Assembly: GCA_001798105.1 (NCBI GenBank)
Contig: MGRI01000004.1
Location: 1-12,950 of the forward strand
Direction of reading: 5' to 3'
DNA: 12,950 nt
From: Deltaproteobacteria bacterium RIFCSPHIGHO2_02_FULL_40_11
GTDB lineage: Bacteria; Bdellovibrionota; JACOXK01; 2-02-FULL-40-11
The position numbers and the translations under genes were made by a program. The notes beneath the pieces are model-generated. The model saw nothing but the letters and a program-made list of their open reading frames with translations, was not told where the DNA came from and searched no databases. This document shows positions 1 through 5,838 of the stretch, one piece after another (the first letter of the stretch is position 1; each line of letters starts with the position of its first letter).

Positions 1-1
1 G

Positions 2-949
2 TTTTTTGATGAAAGTCGATACGACCCCAGACGTGAGTATGGAAAAACAGAATTACAACTTCATATCCGTTTTAATTTAGAAGCTGTCGACCAAATTTTA
101 TTGGCTTCTGAAGAAGACATGTGGCGGGCACTTGCCAAAGCGCATAATATTCATCCTTCAGAGTGGAAAAGTCCCGAAAAAAGAGAAAAATGGGCCAATT
201 GGGTCACATGGATTTTTGCGCTTCGCAGTAAAAAAGCGCAAGATCGCATTCGGATCATGAAAGAAGCTAAAGAAACATTGGATCATTTTTTAAGAATAAA
301 ATTGGAAGAAGATCGAAAAAAAAGAGCTTCTCTTTTATCTGAGTTTCATCATGATTCTGCCTTTCAATGGAAATATTTAACGGCCATGCTGCATTTGGCG
401 GATGAAAAAAATATTTATTATCGCGTTTCGTTTCAGGGCGGAAAAGTAGAAGGTAAAGAAGAAGAATGGGGAGATGTCTTAGAAGTTACGCGTCCAGACT
501 TACACGAAAAAGACGATGAGGCCTTTGAAGGTAGGGAAAATTTAGATAGAAGTGACATTAAAAATCTTGTCCTCTTGCGCCCAGAAGGAGAAAACCAGTT
601 TATTTTACAGTTTGAAACAGACGCTGTCCCCAATGAGATTGAAGGATTTTGGTTCTTAATCAATCACATACATTTCAAGTGGGTGAGGGGATCTCTTCTC
701 TATCAAACGCCGGATGATCGAAATTTATTTAAGCGCTTTGAAGTCGGGGAAAATGGCATTGTAAAAGTATTTCTCAATGAGCTCGAATGTCAATTTCAAG
801 AGGGCGAAACCTATGAAATTTCTTTTGCCTTTCGTGGCAAAAATAAGGTTTTTAGTATTCAACCAACGGTTAAATTCAAATACGAAAAGAAAGCAGAACT
901 TGATATGGATTGGATTGATATTCGCGGGAAATCAGAGTTTAAAAACTAA
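2..949 (+). CDS. Unrecognised protein, 5' end missing (cut by window edge)
   Basis: The reading frame is open from base 2 with no stop before TAA at 947-949, so this is the C-terminal part (315 codons) of a larger gene. The first ATG visible in frame lies well inside the frame, and a TTG at 101 is not needed as a start. The visible protein is hydrophilic, with a Lys/Glu-rich helical stretch (roughly residues 85-135 of the fragment, possible coiled coil) followed by a beta-rich region with alternating hydrophobic residues towards the end. No transmembrane segment, haem motif or catalytic signature is visible. I do not recognise the family and assign no function. Its stop overlaps the stop of the convergent DUF3187-like gene by four bases. 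Confidence 0.75.
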   Translation, partial: FFDESRYDPRREYGKTELQLHIRFNLEAVDQILLASEEDMWRALAKAHNIHPSEWKSPEKREKWANWVTWIFALRSKKAQDRIRIMKEAKETLDHFLRIKLEEDRKKRASLLSEFHHDSAFQWKYLTAMLHLADEKNIYYRVSFQGGKVEGKEEEWGDVLEVTRPDLHEKDDEAFEGRENLDRSDIKNLVLLRPEGENQFILQFETDAVPNEIEGFWFLINHIHFKWVRGSLLYQTPDDRNLFKRFEVGENGIVKVFLNELECQFQEGETYEISFAFRGKNKVFSIQPTVKFKYEKKAELDMDWIDIRGKSEFKN

Positions 950-2046
950 AAATCCCATGCCCAGCCAAATTTAAAATCGGAATCTCTGTCATTTAAAAAT
1001 TCATCTGTGAAATCAAAATGCAGTTGAATGCCATTTTTAAGTCTGACATGAAGCCCAATGCTCCCATACCAACTTTCGCCATTCACATAGCGAAAATCGT
1101 AATTTTCAAAAGGGCTGGTTGAAAAATTATTTTGGAGAACAATCGAAAATGTTTCCGTGATAAAATATTCTAACGCTGTCATGGCAGAATAAAATTCCGA
1201 TAAATCAGGCATGTTTTTAGCTGTTCCCGGAAGGGTTACCCCGGTATTCATATGAATTTTCAGGTTTTGGGTGAGTTGTTTTGTCATTGCAATGCCCAAA
1301 ATAGAATCCCAAGAGTCGGAATTATAGCCCAAGGTATCGGATGCTGTTGGCACTTTTAGCACTGTTACAATGGAAATCGTTGGAAGATTTTTTGTTTCAT
1401 CGAGAGCTTTAAATTTTGCGATTAAGAGAATATCGCCCATCCCAACTTGATTGTTTTTAACATCATACAGTGTTTTTCCATCTTTGGTGAAGCGATTGGC
1501 ATATTGATTGATCGGTGCATCGCCCCGCACCCCTTTCTTTAGGCCAAGTCCTTCATGAAAATCATTTAAAAGCGGGTCTGTTCGACCGGCACTATAATGC
1601 AGAGCACGAAGGATCATGCCGAGTTGAATGCGTTCAAAGGTTTGGTGGGTCATTTCGGCATAAATATCCACCAGTTCATAATCGGCCGTTAGCGCATATC
1701 CATTGCCTTCATGTATTTGATGGACAGAAGAGTGGTTGATGCCCAGGCGCATTTTAAATTCCCCTTTTTTTAAATGTTCTGCAGAAACAGTCGGCATTTC
1801 TGGAAACCAGGGCGTTAAGGCATTTATATTCAGATTAAACCCACCCCGATTGGCAGAATATTTTGGGTCTGGATTTCTTCTATTTTCATCTCTGGGCCAT
1901 GTCGGAACTTGGTGCCAATAGACTTCTTCGGTTTCTTCAATTTCTGGGGTGATGGTTTGTAGGTGTTCCCGTAAATTGCGTTCTTTTGCATGGGGGGTCG
2001 ATGCAAAAAACAAGAAACATAAAATAAAAACCCATCTCAATTGCAC
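946..2046 (-). CDS. DUF3187-like outer-membrane beta-barrel protein
   Basis: Encodes 366 residues from a GTG start (2046-2044). The N-terminus is a Sec signal peptide (hydrophobic residues about 5-17, likely cleavage after the Ala of STPHA, about residue 20). The rest is rich in amphipathic beta-strands and ends in Phe (WAWDF), typical of outer-membrane barrels. The stretch with EFKMRLGINHSSV, followed by RTDPLLNDFHEGLGL and a KGVRGDAPIN segment, resembles the DUF3187 family of uncharacterised outer-membrane proteins; this is from memory, not a profile search. No good Shine-Dalgarno is visible before the GTG, and a TTG two codons downstream is an alternative. The gene stands alone, convergent with the left-edge gene and divergent from tRNA-Arg. 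Substrate and role are unknown. Confidence 0.7.
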   Translation of the reverse strand: MQLRWVFILCFLFFASTPHAKERNLREHLQTITPEIEETEEVYWHQVPTWPRDENRRNPDPKYSANRGGFNLNINALTPWFPEMPTVSAEHLKKGEFKMRLGINHSSVHQIHEGNGYALTADYELVDIYAEMTHQTFERIQLGMILRALHYSAGRTDPLLNDFHEGLGLKKGVRGDAPINQYANRFTKDGKTLYDVKNNQVGMGDILLIAKFKALDETKNLPTISIVTVLKVPTASDTLGYNSDSWDSILGIAMTKQLTQNLKIHMNTGVTLPGTAKNMPDLSEFYSAMTALEYFITETFSIVLQNNFSTSPFENYDFRYVNGESWYGSIGLHVRLKNGIQLHFDFTDEFLNDRDSDFKFGWAWDF

Positions 2047-2074
2047 GGCTTAGTTCTATTTCATAGACATGTCG

Positions 2075-2102
2075 TTGACAAGTTTCTTTGCGGCAGGATA
2101 AA
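2075..2102 (+). promoter_or_regulatory. Putative sigma70 promoter for tRNA-Arg
   Basis: A perfect TTGACA (2075-2080) is followed after 16 bases by GATAAA (2097-2102, 4 of 6 matches to TATAAT). Predicted initiation near 2109 lies about 18 bases before the tRNA 5' end at 2127. Nothing else on this strand lies between it and the tRNA. Confidence 0.55.
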
Positions 2103-2126
2103 ACAAAAGCCAAATGCTGCGAACAT

Positions 2127-2199
2127 GACCCCGTAGCTCAAAAGGATAGAGCTGCGGTTTCCTAAACCGCTGATGGGCGTTCGATTCGTCCCGGGGTCA
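2127..2199 (+). tRNA. tRNA-Arg (anticodon CCU)
   Basis: Full cloverleaf: acceptor stem GACCCCG (2127-2133) pairs with CGGGGTC (2192-2198); D-stem GCTC/GAGC; anticodon stem GCGGT/ACCGC around loop TTCCTAA with anticodon CCT at 2161-2163; five-base variable region; T-stem GGGCG/CGTCC (one G-U pair) around TTCGATT. The discriminator base is A2199. CCA is not encoded, so it must be added after transcription. The anticodon reads AGG codons. Confidence 0.95.
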
Positions 2200-2246
2200 A
2201 ATTCCTAAGTACTTAAAATATCTAACCTTTTTGTGAAATTATTTTA

Positions 2247-2275
2247 TTGACACGTTTTAGGTGAAATGTCAGAAT
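2247..2275 (+). promoter_or_regulatory. Putative sigma70 promoter for the HU-type gene
   Basis: Perfect TTGACA (2247-2252), a 17-base spacer, then CAGAAT (2270-2275, 4 of 6 matches to TATAAT). Predicted initiation near 2282 leaves a leader of about 60 bases before the ATG at 2342. It lies between the tRNA and the gene, so the gene need not depend on read-through from the tRNA. Confidence 0.55.
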
Positions 2276-2341
2276 GAATTGGCGAGTCATTACAAATACT
2301 TACGAAGTGATTTGTTTTAATTATTTTGAAAGGGGATTTGA

Positions 2342-2713
2342 ATGAACAAGTCACAACTTATTGAAATCATTTCACAAAAGGCAAATATTACCAAAAAGAA
2401 GGCAGAAACAGTGGTGAACATTGTTTTTGATTCTATGTCCCACGCGTTGACCGATAATGATCGTATTGAAATTCGTGGTTTTGGAAGTTTTGTCAATAAA
2501 GCCTATGAGGCCTATCAAGGTCGAAATCCCAGAACCGGACAAACCATTCAAGTTTCCCCCAAACGTTTGCCCTTTTTTAAAGTTGGAAAAGAATTGAAAG
2601 AACTTGTGGATGGCCAACGAAAGCTTGAACCCACACATTATGGTCCCATTGGAACGGGAACATCTGAAGAGGATGAATCCAGTGGCCGTGGTGGGGGCAT
2701 GCCCTCAATTTAA
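2342..2713 (+). CDS. HU/IHF-family nucleoid DNA-binding protein
   Basis: Encodes 123 residues; ATG preceded by AGGGG (2331-2335) at good spacing. Residues 1-90 are a complete HU/IHF fold: N-terminal helices starting MNKSQLIEII, the IEIRGFGSF turn (about residues 40-48), the DNA-minor-groove arm with GRNPRTGQ (about 60-67), and the closing strand and helix FFKVGKELKELV. It should dimerise and bend DNA in the cytoplasm. The IEIRGFGSF form resembles IHF-beta (HimD) and HU-beta alike, so no gene symbol is given. A tail of about 30 residues after the fold carries an acidic EEDE stretch and a Gly-rich RGGG stretch, making it longer than the usual 90-100 residues. Its 3' end overlaps the convergent lipoprotein gene by nine bases. 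Confidence 0.92.
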   Translation: MNKSQLIEIISQKANITKKKAETVVNIVFDSMSHALTDNDRIEIRGFGSFVNKAYEAYQGRNPRTGQTIQVSPKRLPFFKVGKELKELVDGQRKLEPTHYGPIGTGTSEEDESSGRGGGMPSI

Positions 2714-3205
2714 GTCTAAAACGGGCTTTGTCAGTAAACTCGAAATTTTCTGATCAATCTGAATCAAACGACCAATTCTATAGATCATCGCTTTTTCAAG
2801 TAAGAGATTTGATTTTTTGGGTTCATAGCTTTCCAAAAAACCAGAGCTTTCATATTCAAATTTTTCTACACTGACGCGCGTGATTTCAGGTTTTAATTGT
2901 AGAACTTGAACCTTCAGTTTCCATTTCATGTCTTTTGTAATGCGTGTATCGATTGCAGCAAAGTAGGCAATATGATCTTGGGTGGTTCCTGTTTTAAATT
3001 CTGTTTCAATTTGGCCAGCATCTTTATTGGTTGTAATCAGTTGATAGTCTTTGAGGGCTTTTAATGTCGCAGACCATGCCTGGTCATAGGAGGCATGGAA
3101 AATTTTTATTTGAACCCCCAGATGTGAATCTTTTGGTACGGGCGTACTTGCACACCCCGTCCAAAATAAAAAACTAAAAACCAATAGAACGTAAAGGTTC
3201 TTCAT
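2705..3205 (-). CDS. Small lipoprotein, possibly BamC/NlpB-like
   Basis: Encodes 166 residues. A short charged N-terminus (MKNLY), hydrophobic core and WTGC cysteine at about residue 18 form a lipoprotein signal, though Trp at -3 of the lipobox is unusual; the mature protein would be lipidated at that Cys. The mature part begins with a flexible segment, then a pattern (SYDQAWSATLKALKDYQL, then KDAGQIETEF) resembling the helix-grip domain seen in BamC/NlpB-type lipoproteins; this is a weak inference from hydrophobic pattern. The start overlaps the stop of the 528-residue protein gene in an ATGA arrangement, so the two are probably co-translated and may work together in the envelope. Function unknown. 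Confidence 0.8.
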   Translation of the reverse strand: MKNLYVLLVFSFLFWTGCASTPVPKDSHLGVQIKIFHASYDQAWSATLKALKDYQLITTNKDAGQIETEFKTGTTQDHIAYFAAIDTRITKDMKWKLKVQVLQLKPEITRVSVEKFEYESSGFLESYEPKKSNLLLEKAMIYRIGRLIQIDQKISSLLTKPVLDLN

Positions 3206-4788
3206 GGCTGAATATCAAGCTCATTTCTTGAAAAATGTGTGAGACCTTTTGTGTAAATATCATCTGCGAGGTTATGATAATCAAACGTATACTCTTTTGA
3301 ATTAAATCCAAACACATTCATGGCGAACGTTAGTTTTTGATTCGCGTTGGGGGTGGGGAAGGTTGAAAGCTCATTGGGAAGCGTTGGCAGTTTGTAGCGT
3401 TCCAAGGAAGAGGGCGCCACCACAGTCCACCAGGTTTGTGTGGGGGGGAGTTCCTTCTTTTCGTCTTTTTCATCTTTTTTAGGTTCTAAATTAATAAACG
3501 AAACACTCATTTGCGATTGAAGCGGGTAGTCCTCTGTGTTTCGTTTTTGATAGGAAAAAGTATTTCCCTTTTGAAACAAATCCAAAAGATCCAAAAATGC
3601 AGTCACATAAATCGATTGATCTGATTGTGCGGGGCGCGTCAGAACCCCTGAAAGCGCGGTATCTTTTTTGCGAGAGTCTTTAGAGTTTTTGGGAAGGTCT
3701 GCTGCAATGAGCATCACAAGTTCTTGCAGCGGAGGAAAAATATTATGTGCAGCCAGTGATTTTAAGCGGGCACTTTTATTACTTTTAGAGCGACTGCTTA
3801 CTTTAAAGTCCATCGGGAAAAGCTGATCCAGTTTATCTTTAAAGGCGCCAGCAGAAATATAAATAATGTCTTTGTCGTTGGGCGATTGATTCACCGAAAC
3901 ATCAAATCTGGATTTTAAGGCATAGGTTAAAGGAATGTCTAAGTTTTGATTTTCAGACGACATCGCATGATTTAAGACCATGCTAAATTGTTTGAGTTCA
4001 AAAAGGTTTAAAAGATCAGGAAGAGGGTGTTTATTAATAATGCCTTTTGCCATGTCTGAAAAGGGAAGATCGCCGGCAAGTGCAATGAGGCTCTGCGTTG
4101 AATTTTTAAGCAAAGGCATTTGATATTGGGGTTTTGAAACATACACAGAAATAAATCCCATAAAACGTTCTTCCTGGCTGGGGATGACTAAATTTCCTGG
4201 GACCTCAACATCTTTATAAATGCGGGCCTTGGTATTGGGAGCAAGCATTTTATCGGTGCTAAAATTAATCATGGAAACAATATCAATAAAAGGAATGACA
4301 AATCCAGCATGCACAACACCATCATAATCTTCCATTTCGGGCCAATGGGTAAATTCTCCTGATAAAATGGCTTTATCCTCTTTTTGTTGCGCAAGCGGGG
4401 TGAGCGAAACTTCAAATTGGGTGGCCAAAGAGTCAAAGACGGTTACTCTGGAATAATTTGCGTGGGCCACGGTGAGCGTCAGCGGGCCTTGCGGCAATTG
4501 AAAACCATCAAAGGAGACAACTCCTTTTTCATCTGTATATTTTAGGTTATTAGCATCTTGAACATCGGGTTCCATGCCAAACATGACCAGTGCATTGGAA
4601 ATGGGGGCCCCCGTAAATTCGTCTTTTACGTGCACTTTCAGCTCTCGGTAGCCAATGGCCCAAAAGAGGGGTTCAAAAACCTGATACAGTTTCGATTTTT
4701 GGGTTTCTGGAATCGGGTTTGCGCTTACATTTGAAAATTGAAGGCCAAAAATACCAACACATAAAAGAACGAAAAGATTCTTTTTCAT
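3202..4788 (-). CDS. Exported protein with N-terminal Ig-like/carboxypeptidase-regulatory-like domain
   Basis: Encodes 528 residues; ATG at 4788 preceded by AGGAG about seven bases upstream. The Sec signal peptide spans residues 1-23 (cleavage likely after SANA-type residues near NVSA). Residues about 48-130 form a beta-sandwich resembling the carboxypeptidase regulatory-like domain: LKVHVKDEFTGAPISNALV, then TDEKGVVSFDGF, then LTLTVAHANYSRV. Such domains are common in exported surface proteins. The remaining about 400 residues show mixed alpha/beta character with a Lys/Ser-rich patch near 330-345 and a Lys/Asp/Glu-rich loop near 440-450; I do not recognise this part. No haem or metal motif is visible. 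It is translationally coupled to the lipoprotein gene downstream. TATTAT at 4811-4816 (read leftward) could be a -10 box, but no good -35 is visible. Confidence 0.78.
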   Translation of the reverse strand: MKKNLFVLLCVGIFGLQFSNVSANPIPETQKSKLYQVFEPLFWAIGYRELKVHVKDEFTGAPISNALVMFGMEPDVQDANNLKYTDEKGVVSFDGFQLPQGPLTLTVAHANYSRVTVFDSLATQFEVSLTPLAQQKEDKAILSGEFTHWPEMEDYDGVVHAGFVIPFIDIVSMINFSTDKMLAPNTKARIYKDVEVPGNLVIPSQEERFMGFISVYVSKPQYQMPLLKNSTQSLIALAGDLPFSDMAKGIINKHPLPDLLNLFELKQFSMVLNHAMSSENQNLDIPLTYALKSRFDVSVNQSPNDKDIIYISAGAFKDKLDQLFPMDFKVSSRSKSNKSARLKSLAAHNIFPPLQELVMLIAADLPKNSKDSRKKDTALSGVLTRPAQSDQSIYVTAFLDLLDLFQKGNTFSYQKRNTEDYPLQSQMSVSFINLEPKKDEKDEKKELPPTQTWWTVVAPSSLERYKLPTLPNELSTFPTPNANQKLTFAMNVFGFNSKEYTFDYHNLADDIYTKGLTHFSRNELDIQP

Positions 4789-4845
4789 GGAAGAGCTCCT
4801 AAAATGCTTGGATAATACGTTTGAAGAAAACGATACCTTGATGAC

Positions 4846-4872
4846 AAAAATATATCCGAACCATCACCGGAT
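4846..4872 (-). terminator. Weak candidate terminator after tRNA-Met
   Basis: Read leftward, ATCCG and CGGAT form a five-base-pair stem with a nine-base loop, followed by ATATTTTTG. It lies between the tRNA-Met and the start of the next leftward gene. The short stem and interrupted T-tract make it marginal. Confidence 0.3.
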
Positions 4873-4919
4873 CTCAAGGAGTTTTAAGCTGTTTTATAAT
4901 GCGGGGTGTCAAAAAAGTA

Positions 4920-4992
4920 TGGCGGCGCAGGGACTCGAACCCCGGACGCAAGGATTATGATTCCTTCGCTCTACCAACTGAGCTACGCCGCC
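4920..4992 (-). tRNA. tRNA-Met (anticodon CAU), elongator type
   Basis: On the minus strand the acceptor stem GGCGGCG pairs with CGCCGCC, the D-stem is GCTC/GAGC, the anticodon stem AAGGA/TCCTT encloses loop ATCATAA with anticodon CAT, and the T-stem CGGGG/CCCTG encloses TTCGAGT. The discriminator is A and CCA is not encoded. The paired 1-72 position and the absence of three G-C pairs in the anticodon stem argue against initiator tRNA. A tRNA-Ile with lysidine-modified CAU cannot be fully excluded by eye. It sits four bases beyond the stop of the six-haem cytochrome gene. Confidence 0.92.
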
Positions 4993-4996
4993 GAAG

Positions 4997-5722
4997 TTAT
5001 TTTGGTTGTTCTACCAAAAACTCTGTGAAATGGCAATTCCTACACCCAAATTTTTCTTGAAGTGGGGTGGGGTGCTCAGCAATTTTTTCATGGCAGTGAA
5101 TACAGGAAGCGTCGGTTGCAGAAAAATTATGTGCGCGGTTTGGAATACCGCCATGACAATCCACGCATACAATTTTTCTTTCTTGGGCCTTTGCATTGTG
5201 TGGTTTGAGTTTTGATTTTTCTTGAAATTTTCCAAATTTGGAGACGTCTTCTTTTAAAAGATTAAAAGCTTTGGGAAGCGGTTCTGTGGTGTCTTTTGAA
5301 AGATGTAGGGCGTGAAGTCTTGTATTTTCAATTTTGGGGATGCTTTCTAATTTTTCCCCTTCAAAAGGTCCAGAAATACTGGAAACATCGTGTGGATGGG
5401 TTACATGGCAGCTTTCACATAAATCTTTGGTCACATAGGGCAAGTGTTTCATGGTCATCGGATAAATATCTTTTTGCGTTAAAAGCACGAACATTTCTTC
5501 CACATATTGTTTCAAAGGTTGGTGGTGACAGTCGTGACAAGTTGTAAGTCTTCCATGAATCGAAGCTTGCCAACTTAAACTTGCATAGTCATGCTGATGA
5601 CAGGTCATGCAAAACTTTGCGTCTTTCCACATGTACTCATACGCTTTATAGCCGGGATAGGTGCCAATGATCATTCCCACAAATCCCACAGGAAGCATTG
5701 CCCATAAAAGTTTTTTTACCAT
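4997..5722 (-). CDS. Membrane-anchored hexahaem NapC/NirT/NrfH-type cytochrome c (quinol dehydrogenase)
   Basis: Encodes 241 residues. One N-terminal membrane helix (about residues 5-23, uncleaved anchor) is followed by a periplasmic domain with six CXXCH motifs: CMTCH (38-42), CHDCH (62-66), CESCH (102-106), CVDCH (186-190), CIHCH (207-211) and CRNCH (227-231). The stretch from the first haem through WQASIHGRLTTCHDCH resembles the start of NapC/NirT/NrfH proteins, which oxidise menaquinol and pass electrons to periplasmic partners. In that family the first haem usually has CXXCHXM; here the residue is His44 (CMTCHQH). The family usually has four haems, so two extra haem sites are present. 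It is last in the leftward operon; its ATG overlaps the stop of the 40-residue membrane protein gene, with GGAGG six bases upstream. tRNA-Met follows four bases after the stop. Confidence 0.9.
   Translation of the reverse strand: MVKKLLWAMLPVGFVGMIIGTYPGYKAYEYMWKDAKFCMTCHQHDYASLSWQASIHGRLTTCHDCHHQPLKQYVEEMFVLLTQKDIYPMTMKHLPYVTKDLCESCHVTHPHDVSSISGPFEGEKLESIPKIENTRLHALHLSKDTTEPLPKAFNLLKEDVSKFGKFQEKSKLKPHNAKAQERKIVCVDCHGGIPNRAHNFSATDASCIHCHEKIAEHPTPLQEKFGCRNCHFTEFLVEQPK
5008..5036 (-). promoter_or_regulatory. Putative promoter for tRNA-Met inside the cytochrome gene 3' end
   Basis: Read leftward: TTGCCA (5036-5031, 5 of 6 matches to TTGACA), a 17-base spacer, then TAGAAC (5013-5008, 4 of 6 matches). 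Predicted initiation near 5001 would be about nine bases before the tRNA 5' end at 4992. It lies within the last codons of the six-haem cytochrome gene, so the tRNA could be transcribed independently of the respiratory operon. Confidence 0.4.
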
Positions 5723-5838
5723 AGTCCTCCATGGGGTAAGACGCGGTACAAAAACATGACATGAAAAATGAGTGCCGCGCCGATTCCAATTCCAACCAGT
5801 AAGCTAAAAACTTGAAATAAAATCCATTTTACACTCAT
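5716..5838 (-). CDS. Small one-helix inner-membrane protein (40 residues)
   Basis: A 40-codon frame begins MSVKWILFQVFSLLVG and ends in HGGLW then TAA. One hydrophobic helix of about 24 residues contains a GIGIGAA motif, with a short basic/aromatic C-terminus (YRVLPHGGLW). Support for its being real: its ATG overlaps the stop of the upstream multihaem gene as ATGA, its end overlaps the start of the hexahaem gene by seven bases, and its last codons contain the GGAGG ribosome-binding site of that gene. The dense packing implies co-translation with both. It may be a small subunit that stabilises the NapC-like quinol dehydrogenase in the membrane, as small helices do in other respiratory complexes; that is inference from position only. 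Confidence 0.75.
   Translation of the reverse strand: MSVKWILFQVFSLLVGIGIGAALIFHVMFLYRVLPHGGLW

Noticed and set aside
433..663. Antisense frame opposite the left-edge gene
   Set aside because: Low-complexity Ser/Pro composition, no ribosome-binding site and fully inside a convincing gene; a shadow frame.
2200..2240. Terminator after tRNA-Arg
   Set aside because: Only a short AAGTACTT palindrome and a five-base T run (CCTTTTTG) that is not adjacent to a stem; not convincing.
4920..4992. Initiator tRNA or lysidine-type tRNA-Ile reading of the CAU tRNA
   Set aside because: The 1-72 pair is intact and the anticodon stem lacks three G-C pairs, so it is not an initiator; the Ile type cannot be ruled out but the overall sequence is closer to elongator Met.
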